Shown: positions 8,807 to 17,872 of the stretch, in pieces
Numbering within the stretch: the stretch's first letter is position 1
Layout: the number at the start of each line of letters is the position of its first letter
Source: Methanomassiliicoccus sp.
Lineage (GTDB): Archaea; Thermoplasmatota; Thermoplasmata; Methanomassiliicoccales; Methanomassiliicoccaceae
Reading direction: 5' to 3'
NCBI GenBank assembly: GCA_018262895.1
Contig: JADFDJ010000008.1
Span: 62,001 to 126,000, forward strand
DNA: 64,000 nucleotides
Position numbers and translations under genes: made by a program
The notes under the pieces: generated by a model
What the model saw: only the letters and a program-made list of their open reading frames with translations
Told to the model about the DNA's origin: nothing
The model's database searches: none

Positions 8807-10258
8807 CTACCGCGACACGGAGTCGAGCAGCATCTTCTTGTGGTCGAAGACCTGGACCTCCAGGGGCATCTGCCCGACCGCGAAGTGGGTGGCACAGCCG
8901 AAGCAGGGGTCGTAGGCGCGGAAGGCCATCTCCACCTTGTTCAGTATGGCCTCGTCGACCTTCCCTTCGTGTATCAGGCCCTTGGCAGCATCGCGTATGC
9001 TGAGGCAGATCGACGGGTAGTTGTTGGTGGTAGCGACGATCATGTTCGCCTTCCGAACCAGGGCGTTCTCGTCCAGCTTGTAATGGTGGATGAGCGTGCC
9101 CCGGGCTGCCTCCACGATGCCTATGCCCTCCCCCGGCTCTCCGACCGGATTGCGCACATGGGTGCTGGTTATCTCCGGATCGCTCGCCAGCTCGACAGCC
9201 CGTTCGGCCGCGTACAGCAGCTCGATGAGGCGGGCCCAGTGAAAGACCAGGGTGCCGTGCACAGGCTTGCCCAGCATGCTGAACATGGTCTCGTACTCCT
9301 TCTGCGCCAGGGGCGTGGCCATCCCGTCGGCGGCGTTCAGGCGGGCCAGGGGGCCAACGCGGTAGATACCGCTGTCAGGACCGTCAGTGAAGCCCTTCCA
9401 CCCGATCTTGCGCAGGAAGGGGAGCTTGGAATATGTCCACTCCTCCGAGCGCTCCTGGATATGCTCCTGGTAATCATCGGCCGCGAATCGGGTGAACTCC
9501 TTGCCTGCGGGGTCCACGACCCTAACGTCGCCGTCGTAGAAGTTTACGCGGTTCTTGGCGTCGACCGTGCCGGCGTAATACGTCCTCATGGTGTAGGCGT
9601 CGCTCTTGATCATATCCAGGTATCGCGGGTTATCTAAGACAAGGTCATGGAACAGCTGCAGCGTGAACTGGGAGAAGTTGACGGACGACCTTGCCATCTC
9701 CAGTATGGAGAGCCGGTTCTCCTCGCTGAGAGGCTTGCTCAGACCGCCGGGGAGACCGCTCACGGGGTGCGTGGCCTTACCGCCGATAATCTCCGTGATC
9801 TTCTGGCCGTAGGCACGGTGCTTGATCACCTCCATGGTGACGTCCATCCCTGCCTTCTCTATGACTCCCAGTATGTTGCGCTTCTCCGCGGGCGCGTCCG
9901 GCCCCACGATGAAGTCCGGTCCGCCCAGGTAGTAGAAGTGCAGCGTGTGGTCGTAGATTATGTAGCCAACGTACTGGAGCTCCCTCAGCTTCTTGGCGGT
10001 CGGGGGTGGGGTCACCTTGAAGGCCGCGTCCAGGGCCTTCACGGAGGCGTAGTGGTGAGCGACCGGGCACACCCCGCAGATCCTCGTGGTGATTATGGGC
10101 ATGAGCTCTGCCTGGCGGCCGAGACAAAAGGCCTCGAAGCCCCTTAGCTCTGGAATCTTGAGGTACGCGTTCTCTACCTCGCCAGCCTCGTTTAGGAAGA
10201 TGGAAACGCTGCCATGGCCCTCTAAACGGGTGATAGGGTCGATGCTGATCTCCTTCAT
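8807..10258 (-). CDS. mvhA: [NiFe] hydrogenase large subunit, group 3c (MvhA-like)
   Basis: A 483-residue catalytic subunit starting MKEISIDPITRLEGHG. The N-terminal Ni ligands are in TRICGVCPVAHH (near residue 60) and the C-terminal ligands in DPCFGCATHF, 22 residues before the processing tail ends. It holds the NiFe(CN)2CO centre that oxidises or evolves H2. The frame stays open far upstream, to 10639, but only the ATG at 10258 gives the family N-terminus; it overlaps the small-subunit stop by 4 nt (ATGA). The closest group by motif is MvhA/F420-non-reducing hydrogenase. In this operon the electron partners are NfnAB-like flavoproteins rather than HdrABC. Confidence 0.93.
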   Translation of the reverse strand: MKEISIDPITRLEGHGSVSIFLNEAGEVENAYLKIPELRGFEAFCLGRQAELMPIITTRICGVCPVAHHYASVKALDAAFKVTPPPTAKKLRELQYVGYIIYDHTLHFYYLGGPDFIVGPDAPAEKRNILGVIEKAGMDVTMEVIKHRAYGQKITEIIGGKATHPVSGLPGGLSKPLSEENRLSILEMARSSVNFSQFTLQLFHDLVLDNPRYLDMIKSDAYTMRTYYAGTVDAKNRVNFYDGDVRVVDPAGKEFTRFAADDYQEHIQERSEEWTYSKLPFLRKIGWKGFTDGPDSGIYRVGPLARLNAADGMATPLAQKEYETMFSMLGKPVHGTLVFHWARLIELLYAAERAVELASDPEITSTHVRNPVGEPGEGIGIVEAARGTLIHHYKLDENALVRKANMIVATTNNYPSICLSIRDAAKGLIHEGKVDEAILNKVEMAFRAYDPCFGCATHFAVGQMPLEVQVFDHKKMLLDSVSR

Positions 10259-11235
10259 TCTCTCATCTCCTTCCTGCGCAGGATGGCCGCCGGCAGGCTG
10301 TACATATAGAATATCCCAGCCGGGTCCTTTATCTGCGATATGAGCTTGTTGACATCCTCCTCTTCGTAAGTACCCGGCTCCTTGCCGGGGTTCAGGATCG
10401 AGGCCAGGGCCGTGATCATGCCCGTTCCCATGTCGGGCTGGTTGGGCGTCGCTCCCCCGCAGCCGGTGCAGGGCATGTCCACCTTGAGGCACTGGGCCCC
10501 GCAGCCGCTGCGGGTGGCCATACCCATGCAGATAATGCCCTGCTCCATGAGGCAGCGCTCCGGGTCCGGAGTGACCTCGAATACACGGCGGATGGTGGTG
10601 ATCTTCTTGTTCTCCCGCTTGCGGGGGCACTCGTCGCACACCGCGGGCAGCGGTGCCAGCACCGAGCCCTTGGGAGGTAGCTCGCCTTTTACGATGGCAT
10701 CCACCGCCCTGTTGATGAGCACTACCGGCGGAGGGCAGCCGGGAAGGAAGTAGTCCACATCCACTGTTTGTGCGAGGGTCCTCACGGCATCGTAGAAGAC
10801 CGGTATGTGTAGATCTCCCTCCTTGACATGGGTCTCGGGCTTGGGAATGACCCCGCCGTCTGACGACACTTGATCGTTGCTAAGATATACCTTCTCCAGT
10901 ATCTCCTTGGCATTCAGGAAGTTCGCCAGACCGGGAGTGGACCCCTCGTTGGCGCAGGAGCCGAACGCTATCAGCGTGCGTGACTTCGCGCGCAGCAGCT
11001 TCGCCATGTGCTCCTGCTCGCTGTTGCGTATGGAGCCGTTGAAGAATGTGATATCGATGTGGCCGTCAGGCATGGCCTCGACGTCCTTGTACTTCACGTC
11101 CATGGCCACCGGCCAGAACACGATGTCCGCAACCTTGACCACATCCAGTATCCTCTCGTTCATGTCCAGCACGGCGATCTCGCAGCCGCCGCAGCTTGCG
11201 GCCCAGTAGAACGCTATCCTTAGTTTCCGGTCTAT
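10255..11235 (-). CDS. mvhG: [NiFe] hydrogenase small subunit, group 3c (MvhG-like), probable AUA start
   Basis: The frame reads DRKLRIAFYWAASCGGCEIA, then SCANEG, PGCPPP, CDECP and CLMEQGIICMG...GCGAQC. These supply the cysteines for the proximal and two further [4Fe-4S] clusters that pass electrons from the large subunit. The first in-frame ATG (11172) would delete the essential CGGC. No ATG, GTG or TTG lies between the CGGC codons and the upstream gene. The only placed candidate is ATA at 11235, preceded by AAGGAGGGG at about 5-nt spacing and overlapping the upstream TAG as ATAG. The other junctions in this operon also overlap stop and start codons. A sequencing error (ATG to ATA) cannot be excluded. 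About 326 residues with this start. Confidence 0.88.
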   Translation of the reverse strand: MDRKLRIAFYWAASCGGCEIAVLDMNERILDVVKVADIVFWPVAMDVKYKDVEAMPDGHIDITFFNGSIRNSEQEHMAKLLRAKSRTLIAFGSCANEGSTPGLANFLNAKEILEKVYLSNDQVSSDGGVIPKPETHVKEGDLHIPVFYDAVRTLAQTVDVDYFLPGCPPPVVLINRAVDAIVKGELPPKGSVLAPLPAVCDECPRKRENKKITTIRRVFEVTPDPERCLMEQGIICMGMATRSGCGAQCLKVDMPCTGCGGATPNQPDMGTGMITALASILNPGKEPGTYEEEDVNKLISQIKDPAGIFYMYSLPAAILRRKEMRE

Positions 11236-12674
11236 GGTGACCCCTCCTTGGGCTCCTGGTTGGTAAGGAAATCATGGATGGCCTGGGCTGCGCGTCTCCC
11301 CGCCCCCATGGCACTGATGACCGTGGCCGCCCCTGTGGCCACGTCACCTCCGGCGAACACCCCCTTGAGGTTCGTCCTTCCTTCATCATCTATGATGATG
11401 GTCCCCTTGCGAGGGTCGGTCTGCAGCCCCGTGGTGGTGCGCTGGATGATGGGGTTGGGTGTCTGCCCGATGGCCACTATGACCGTGTCGGCGTCCATGG
11501 TGAAGTCGGTGTCGGGGACGATCCGGCAGCTCTGCCGGCCGCTGGCATCAGGCTCGCAGAGCTCCATCTCGGTGCACCTCATGGCCTTCACCCAGCCCTT
11601 GTCGTCGCCGTAGAACTCCAGCGGAGCGTTGAGGAACCTGCAGATTAGGCCTTCCTCCTCGGCGTTCTCGATCTCCTCCTCCCTGGCGGGCAGCTCCTTC
11701 CGCGAGCGGCGGTAGTTCAGGCACACGGTGGCGCCCAGCCTCATGGAGATGCGGGCGCAGTCCATGGCGACATTTCCGCCGCCGATGACCACGACGTGCT
11801 TGCCCACACGGATGGGTGTGTCCTTCTGCGGGAAATCATAGGCCTTCATGAGGTTCACGCGGATGAGGAACTCGTTCGCCGAGTAAATGCCGCCCAGGTT
11901 CTCCCCGGGACATCCGGTCCACTGCGGGAGCCCTGCCCCGCTGCCGATGAAGACGGCATCGTAGCCGCTCTCCAAAAGCTCGGGTATAGTATGAATCCTC
12001 CCGATGAGGTTGCCCAGCCGGAGGTCCACGCCCAGCCTCTGCACGTACTCGACCTCCTTCTGCACGATGTCCTTGGGCAGCCGGAACTCGGGGATGCCGT
12101 ATATCAGCACCCCGCCGGCCACGTGCAGCGCCTCGAACAGGGTGACCTCGTGGCCCAGCTTCACCAGGTCAGCAGAGACGGTAAGGCCAGCGGGTCCAGC
12201 CCCGATCACCGCGACCTTCTTTCCGGTGGGTGGCGCCCGGTCTGGAACCTGAACGCCGTGCTCCCTCTCCCAGTCCGCAAGGTATCTCTCCAGGCGGCCG
12301 ATGCTTATGGGATTCCCCTTCTTACCCAAGATGCACATCTTCTGACACTGCTCTTCCTGGGGGCACACTCGGCCGCAAACGGCCGGGAGGGCGTTCTTGG
12401 TCTTGATCACGGATATGCCGTCCGCGTAGTTGCCCTCGGTGATACACTTGATGAAATCAGGTATGGGCACGTCCACAGGACAGCCCTTTCGGCATTGAGG
12501 TTTCTTGCACTGGAGGCATCTGCTGGCCTCCTCGCGGGCCATCTCCTCGGTGTAGCCCAGGGCGACCTCGCGGAAGTTCTTGACCCTATCCTCCGGCTCC
12601 TGCTTGGGCATCTCCACTGCCTGCTGGCGCTTCGTGGACGCGGCCTTCTTGGTATCGGGCTCACTGCCGTTCAC
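11232..12674 (-). CDS. NADPH-binding flavoprotein, NfnB/SudA/GltD-like
   Basis: A 480-residue protein of the glutamate synthase small-subunit family. The N-terminal ~125 residues carry Cys motifs for two [4Fe-4S] clusters (CLQCKKPQCRKGCPVD, CGRVCPQEEQCQKMC). A FAD Rossmann motif follows, GAGPAGLTVSADL, then an NADPH-site motif GGGNVAMDCAR and a C-terminal FAD motif GVFAGGDVATGAATV. No glutamate synthase large subunit is nearby. It overlaps the NfnA-like gene by 14 nt and sits inside the hydrogenase operon, so NfnB or sulfide-dehydrogenase alpha is the better model. In NfnB this subunit holds the bifurcating FAD. Whether it bifurcates here is inference. Confidence 0.88.
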   Translation of the reverse strand: MNGSEPDTKKAASTKRQQAVEMPKQEPEDRVKNFREVALGYTEEMAREEASRCLQCKKPQCRKGCPVDVPIPDFIKCITEGNYADGISVIKTKNALPAVCGRVCPQEEQCQKMCILGKKGNPISIGRLERYLADWEREHGVQVPDRAPPTGKKVAVIGAGPAGLTVSADLVKLGHEVTLFEALHVAGGVLIYGIPEFRLPKDIVQKEVEYVQRLGVDLRLGNLIGRIHTIPELLESGYDAVFIGSGAGLPQWTGCPGENLGGIYSANEFLIRVNLMKAYDFPQKDTPIRVGKHVVVIGGGNVAMDCARISMRLGATVCLNYRRSRKELPAREEEIENAEEEGLICRFLNAPLEFYGDDKGWVKAMRCTEMELCEPDASGRQSCRIVPDTDFTMDADTVIVAIGQTPNPIIQRTTTGLQTDPRKGTIIIDDEGRTNLKGVFAGGDVATGAATVISAMGAGRRAAQAIHDFLTNQEPKEGSP

Positions 12675-13503
12675 AATCGCAGCCTCCGCTGGTCTCCCAT
12701 AGGATGGAGCTAAGCCTCTCCTCTGGAAGCATGGTGCGCTGACGTTTGATCAGCTCGTCGAAGTTGGTGTTATGGCCATCGAACTCGGGGCCGTCCACGC
12801 AACCGAAGAGCATCTTCCCCCCTACGGTCACCCGGCAAACTCCGCACATCCCCATGCCATCGATCATTATCGGCGTCAAGGTCACGACAGTAGGGATCCC
12901 GAATGGCCTGGTCATCTCGCTGACATACTTCATCATGACCACGGGACCCATTACCACGCATCGGTCGTACCTCTCCTTCTTTAGGAGCTCGTTCAGGAAG
13001 TCCAACCCCTTTTCACCGACCGTGCCGTCGTCCGAGGCCACGTGGACCTCATCGCTGCAGGCCTTGGCCTTGTCTGCCATGAACAGGAAATCCTTGCTGC
13101 GGCAGCCTAGGATGGTTGTCACGTGGTTCCCCGCGGCCTTCATGGCCTTCGATTGCAGGAGGAGGGGGGCGATCATTATGCTGCCTCCCACGCACAGCAC
13201 CCGGCCGTAGTTCCTTATCTCCGAGGGGTTGCCAAGGGGACCGGTCACGTTGTACAGGCAGTCGCCCTTCTCGAACGTCCCCAGCTCCTTGGTCGTCTTG
13301 CCTACCTCATGGAAGGCGAAGGATACGGTCCCCCGCTCGACGTCGTAATCGCATATCGTTAGCGGGACCCTCTCCCCTCCGGCCCGGGGGATGACGATGA
13401 GGAACTGCCCCGGCCGGGCCTTGGCCGCGACCTCCGGGGCGTGGACCTCGAACAGCGTTTCCTTATGCGCCAGCTGGATCTTCGTTAATATTTCATACAT
13501 CAC
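12661..13503 (-). CDS. FAD/NAD-binding subunit, NfnA/SudB (PyrK-like)
   Basis: A 280-residue ferredoxin-NADP reductase-fold protein. The N-terminal beta barrel binds FAD (RVPLTICDYD), a GPLGNPSEI loop follows, then an NAD(P)-binding half. The C-terminus has the [2Fe-2S] cysteines in GMCGVCRVTVGG and GCVDGPEFDGH, as in NfnA, SudB and dihydroorotate dehydrogenase PyrK. A short CDCE tail follows. It overlaps both neighbours: 4 nt with the upstream MvhD-type gene (ATGA) and 14 nt with the NfnB-like gene. With NfnB it would form a complete NADH/NADPH/ferredoxin transhydrogenase module tied to the hydrogenase. Confidence 0.88.
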   Translation of the reverse strand: MMYEILTKIQLAHKETLFEVHAPEVAAKARPGQFLIVIPRAGGERVPLTICDYDVERGTVSFAFHEVGKTTKELGTFEKGDCLYNVTGPLGNPSEIRNYGRVLCVGGSIMIAPLLLQSKAMKAAGNHVTTILGCRSKDFLFMADKAKACSDEVHVASDDGTVGEKGLDFLNELLKKERYDRCVVMGPVVMMKYVSEMTRPFGIPTVVTLTPIMIDGMGMCGVCRVTVGGKMLFGCVDGPEFDGHNTNFDELIKRQRTMLPEERLSSILWETSGGCDCERQ

Positions 13504-14717
13504 GGCTGCGACCCCCCGGGAACAGGAGACCCTTTCGATAAATTCATCACCTTATGATGGAAGGCATCGAACTTGGCAGCGAACTCTCCCTCGCACCGAG
13601 GCGAGATCTCGTGAAGCTCGAACCTGTCGCTCAATCCCAGCTTCTTCAGGGCGTTCCGGAGTACCTCCACCTGCCTGTCCGCTACATCCCTTCCTTTCTG
13701 CAGCTTGCAGTCGGTCTCCGAGCACACCACGGCCATAACTCCGTCGAACCCGTTCCTGAAGGCATTGACGACGTGGACGGGGTCCATCCCCTTGAAGCAT
13801 GGTACCTCCATTACCATGGCGTTCTTGCCCTTGAGCATCCTCTCCGGATCGTCCAGGGCAGAGAACTCCGACCACTGGCAGCTGAAAACGAGGATGGCCG
13901 GCTGGTCACTGAGGGACCGCAACCGCTTCGCTGCCTCCCCGTAGGAGGCGAGAACGTTGTCGAACTCGTACCCCTTTACCTGTATGGCCTTGTGCGGACA
14001 TACCAGCTGGCATGCTCCACAGCCCACGCATTTCTCCTCGATCACGGTGGGCGAGGAGAACGGCTCAGCCTTGATGGCCTCGTAAGGGCATATGAACACG
14101 CACTTGTCGCATCCCACGCACTCCTGGTTTATCCACATCGCCTTCCTTGAGTACTTCACGACCTTCAGCGAATCCCGCGGATAGCCGAACTGTTGGATGA
14201 CGGCCATGCCCAGGAGCATGCGCCTGGTCTCGATCGAGGTGCCCTCTTTCATCCGGCAGAAGCCGTCCTGGCACTGTATGGATATAATGTTCTTAGTGCC
14301 GGACCTGAGGACGTTGAATATGAAGTCCATGGGGATCCTGCCCGCGCAGGGGACTCGCATGGGCAGGTAGCTGCTTCCGTCCAGCCCCTGTGCAGCGAGG
14401 ATATCCTCGACCTCCCCGCTACTGGGGGAGTTGCCTCTGCACATTATCACCAGTGTTTCTGCGTTCTCGTTCCCGGTCGTTACTCGGATGTGCTCCAGCA
14501 GGCCTTCATGATCATAGTACGCCATCTCGATGGCCGACACAGGACAGGAACTGGAGCAGATGCCACAGACCTGGCACTTCTGGATGTCGATCTTTATTCT
14601 GCCGTCCTCGGGCTGTTGATAGATGGCGTCGAACGGACAGAGCGAGTAGCATACCTTGCATCTGCTGCAGAGGTCTTGGTCTATACTCACGGCTGCAAGG
14701 CAGGTATCGTTCATCAC
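13500..14717 (-). CDS. Double ferredoxin-MvhD fusion electron carrier
   Basis: A 405-residue protein with four domains in an ABAB order. A 2x[4Fe-4S] ferredoxin lies at about 8-65 (CSRCKVCYSLCP, CQVCGICSSSCP) and an MvhD/FlpD-type domain at about 85-190 (VPCAGRIPMDFIF, QCQDGFCRMKEG). A second ferredoxin is at about 195-250 (CVGCDKCVFICP, CVGCGACQLVCP) and a second MvhD-type domain at about 270-375 (VPCFKGMDPVHVV, CSETDCKLQKG). MvhD normally bridges hydrogenase to HdrA through a [2Fe-2S] cluster; here no HdrA is encoded and Nfn-like genes follow directly. It is the first gene of the operon, with GGAGGGGGG before the ATG and a TATA-like CTAAATATG about 60 nt upstream. Confidence 0.87.
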   Translation of the reverse strand: MMNDTCLAAVSIDQDLCSRCKVCYSLCPFDAIYQQPEDGRIKIDIQKCQVCGICSSSCPVSAIEMAYYDHEGLLEHIRVTTGNENAETLVIMCRGNSPSSGEVEDILAAQGLDGSSYLPMRVPCAGRIPMDFIFNVLRSGTKNIISIQCQDGFCRMKEGTSIETRRMLLGMAVIQQFGYPRDSLKVVKYSRKAMWINQECVGCDKCVFICPYEAIKAEPFSSPTVIEEKCVGCGACQLVCPHKAIQVKGYEFDNVLASYGEAAKRLRSLSDQPAILVFSCQWSEFSALDDPERMLKGKNAMVMEVPCFKGMDPVHVVNAFRNGFDGVMAVVCSETDCKLQKGRDVADRQVEVLRNALKKLGLSDRFELHEISPRCEGEFAAKFDAFHHKVMNLSKGSPVPGGSQP

Positions 14718-16515
<1,798 letters not shown>

Positions 16516-16552
16516 GCACCGCGACATATCCTTTCCATAAACTATTTCCCGC

Positions 16553-16571
16553 CCACCGTTCTCAACGGTGG
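16553..16571 (+). terminator. Hairpin downstream of gdhA
   Basis: CCACCGTT and AACGGTGG form a perfect 8-bp stem with a CTC loop, 38 nt after the gdhA stop. No long T run follows directly, so it may stabilise the mRNA end rather than terminate transcription. Confidence 0.4.
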
Positions 16572-16737
16572 TGCGGAGGTATCCATCTTTCTACGGTATA
16601 ACGGATGATCAAGGGTTGATGCGGAGCGGTGTCCTCGTTCCATCACAATCCTGATCAGGACACATAGGGATATTATATTCAACTGTGAGCGCTAATGATT
16701 TCCCTAAGAGCATGGACCTTAGGCAGATACGATTCCC

Positions 16738-17100
16738 ATGACACCTGTGGATGACTACATCAGAAGATACGACGGCGAGCAGAGGGAGTGGTTGTCGACG
16801 ATGGTCGGATACATGCGGAAGAAACATCCTCATCTCCAGGAGATCATATCATACCAGATACCCACCTACAAGTTCGATGGCCAGTACATAGCATTCTCCG
16901 TAGCCAAGGATCACTTCACATTCCATACGCTGGACTTCGAAGTGATAAAGGAGCTGAAAGAACTGCTGCCAAAAGCTAAATTCGGCAAGGGGAGCGCCAA
17001 GATACCATTCGGTCATCGTGACTCCATTCCCATCCTTTTTGAGGCCTGCGATAAGATCATCGCCAGGAGTTCATATGGACACAGCGAGCGTGGCTCATGA
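16738..17100 (+). CDS. DUF1801 (YdhG-like) protein
   Basis: A 120-residue protein with the DUF1801 pattern: an N-terminal DDYIRRYDGEQREWL helix, then ISYQIPTYKFDGQYIAFSVAKDHFTFH and a C-terminal IPFGHRDSIPI segment. Relatives include B. subtilis YdhG, proposed to have a frataxin-like fold, but the biochemical role is not established. It is a single gene between gdhA and two small metal-binding-type proteins. Confidence 0.75.
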   Translation: MTPVDDYIRRYDGEQREWLSTMVGYMRKKHPHLQEIISYQIPTYKFDGQYIAFSVAKDHFTFHTLDFEVIKELKELLPKAKFGKGSAKIPFGHRDSIPILFEACDKIIARSSYGHSERGS

Positions 17101-17208
17101 GGGGGTGAGAATCTTAACTCCGGAACAGACCCTTTCACGGCCTTCATATACGGCGCTGTTCTGATCCATCATCACAGCGCAGGCGCCAGAATAGAAGTGT
17201 GTTGGGTC

Positions 17209-17379
17209 TCACGGGGACTTGGGTGCCTTTTGCCTCCAATGATCGTAAATGCCCCCACGGCGGGTACAGTCCTCGCACTCCTTGGCATCCTCCCACTCCG
17301 TCTTACCGTGCTCGTAGAAATGCTGGCAGTTGGGGCATATCCGCTCAACATCGCTATCTATCACGTTCTCTTCTGCCAT
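17209..17379 (-). CDS. Small zinc-ribbon protein (CxxC...CxxC)
   Basis: A 56-residue ORF reads MAEENVIDSDVERICPNCQH, then ECEDCTRRGG and YDHWRQK. Two CxxC knuckles spaced 18 residues apart are expected to hold one zinc ion. Codons are ordinary for this genome and ATG is the natural start. It is too short for common length cut-offs and easily missed. No named family; small zinc ribbons of this sort are common in archaea and usually bind nucleic acid or protein. Confidence 0.65.
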   Translation of the reverse strand: MAEENVIDSDVERICPNCQHFYEHGKTEWEDAKECEDCTRRGGIYDHWRQKAPKSP

Positions 17380-17490
17380 GCGCGGCCCTTAACCATCACA
17401 TGTTATTCTCCTTTTGGTTCAAGTTATTCCCCTACTGCCCTGCGACCATGGGGGCTCATCGCTCAGATTTATTTCTGAGCAGGACATTCG

Positions 17491-17730
17491 ATGTTCATGG
17501 ACGAGCCTTGGAACTGGTACAGGGATGCTAAAGAGCGAGCACAGACAGAATTGGAGGCGCTATCCTTCAAGCCATTCTCAAAGGAAAAATATGCCGACTA
17601 TCGATGTAAGATTCTGGACCGCGAGTGCAGCTATGATTACCGTACAGGCTCAGGGGACTGCCGCCGATGCGTCTTCGCTCTTGCTCAGGTCATGAATGAT
17701 CCCAGCTCCTGGAAACGAACCAAGGACTGA
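17491..17730 (+). CDS. Small cysteine-containing hypothetical protein
   Basis: A 79-residue protein with an acidic-aromatic N-terminus (MFMDEPWNWYRDAKE) and four cysteines in YRCKILDREC...GDCRRCVFAL, which could bind a metal. ATG 17497 is an alternative start. It is divergent from the zinc-ribbon gene at 17209-17379, with about 110 nt between them. No family recognised. Confidence 0.5.
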   Translation: MFMDEPWNWYRDAKERAQTELEALSFKPFSKEKYADYRCKILDRECSYDYRTGSGDCRRCVFALAQVMNDPSSWKRTKD

Positions 17731-17872
17731 TCTGTGCCCAGAACCCTCAGGAGAACTGGACAGGGGGCAAAATGAATTGTTGACCAACGGCGGCAGCCAG
17801 CTTTCGTGAACATCGTTATGATGTAGAAAAAGAGAAAAGATGAAAGGGAGGCTTTGCAGCCTCTTACCTCCC

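Noticed and set aside
8795-9637. 280-codon plus ORF over the hydrogenase large subunit
   Set aside because: Shadow of the hydrogenase gene; no family features.
10259-10639. N-terminal extension of the hydrogenase large subunit
   Set aside because: The open frame lies inside the small-subunit gene and gives a Gly/His/Gln-rich sequence unlike any hydrogenase.
11172-11174. ATG as the start of the hydrogenase small subunit
   Set aside because: It would remove the CGGC ligands of the proximal iron-sulfur cluster, which are present upstream in the same frame.
11796-12713. 305-codon plus ORF over the NfnB-like gene
   Set aside because: Antisense shadow; the minus frame has intact cluster and FAD motifs.
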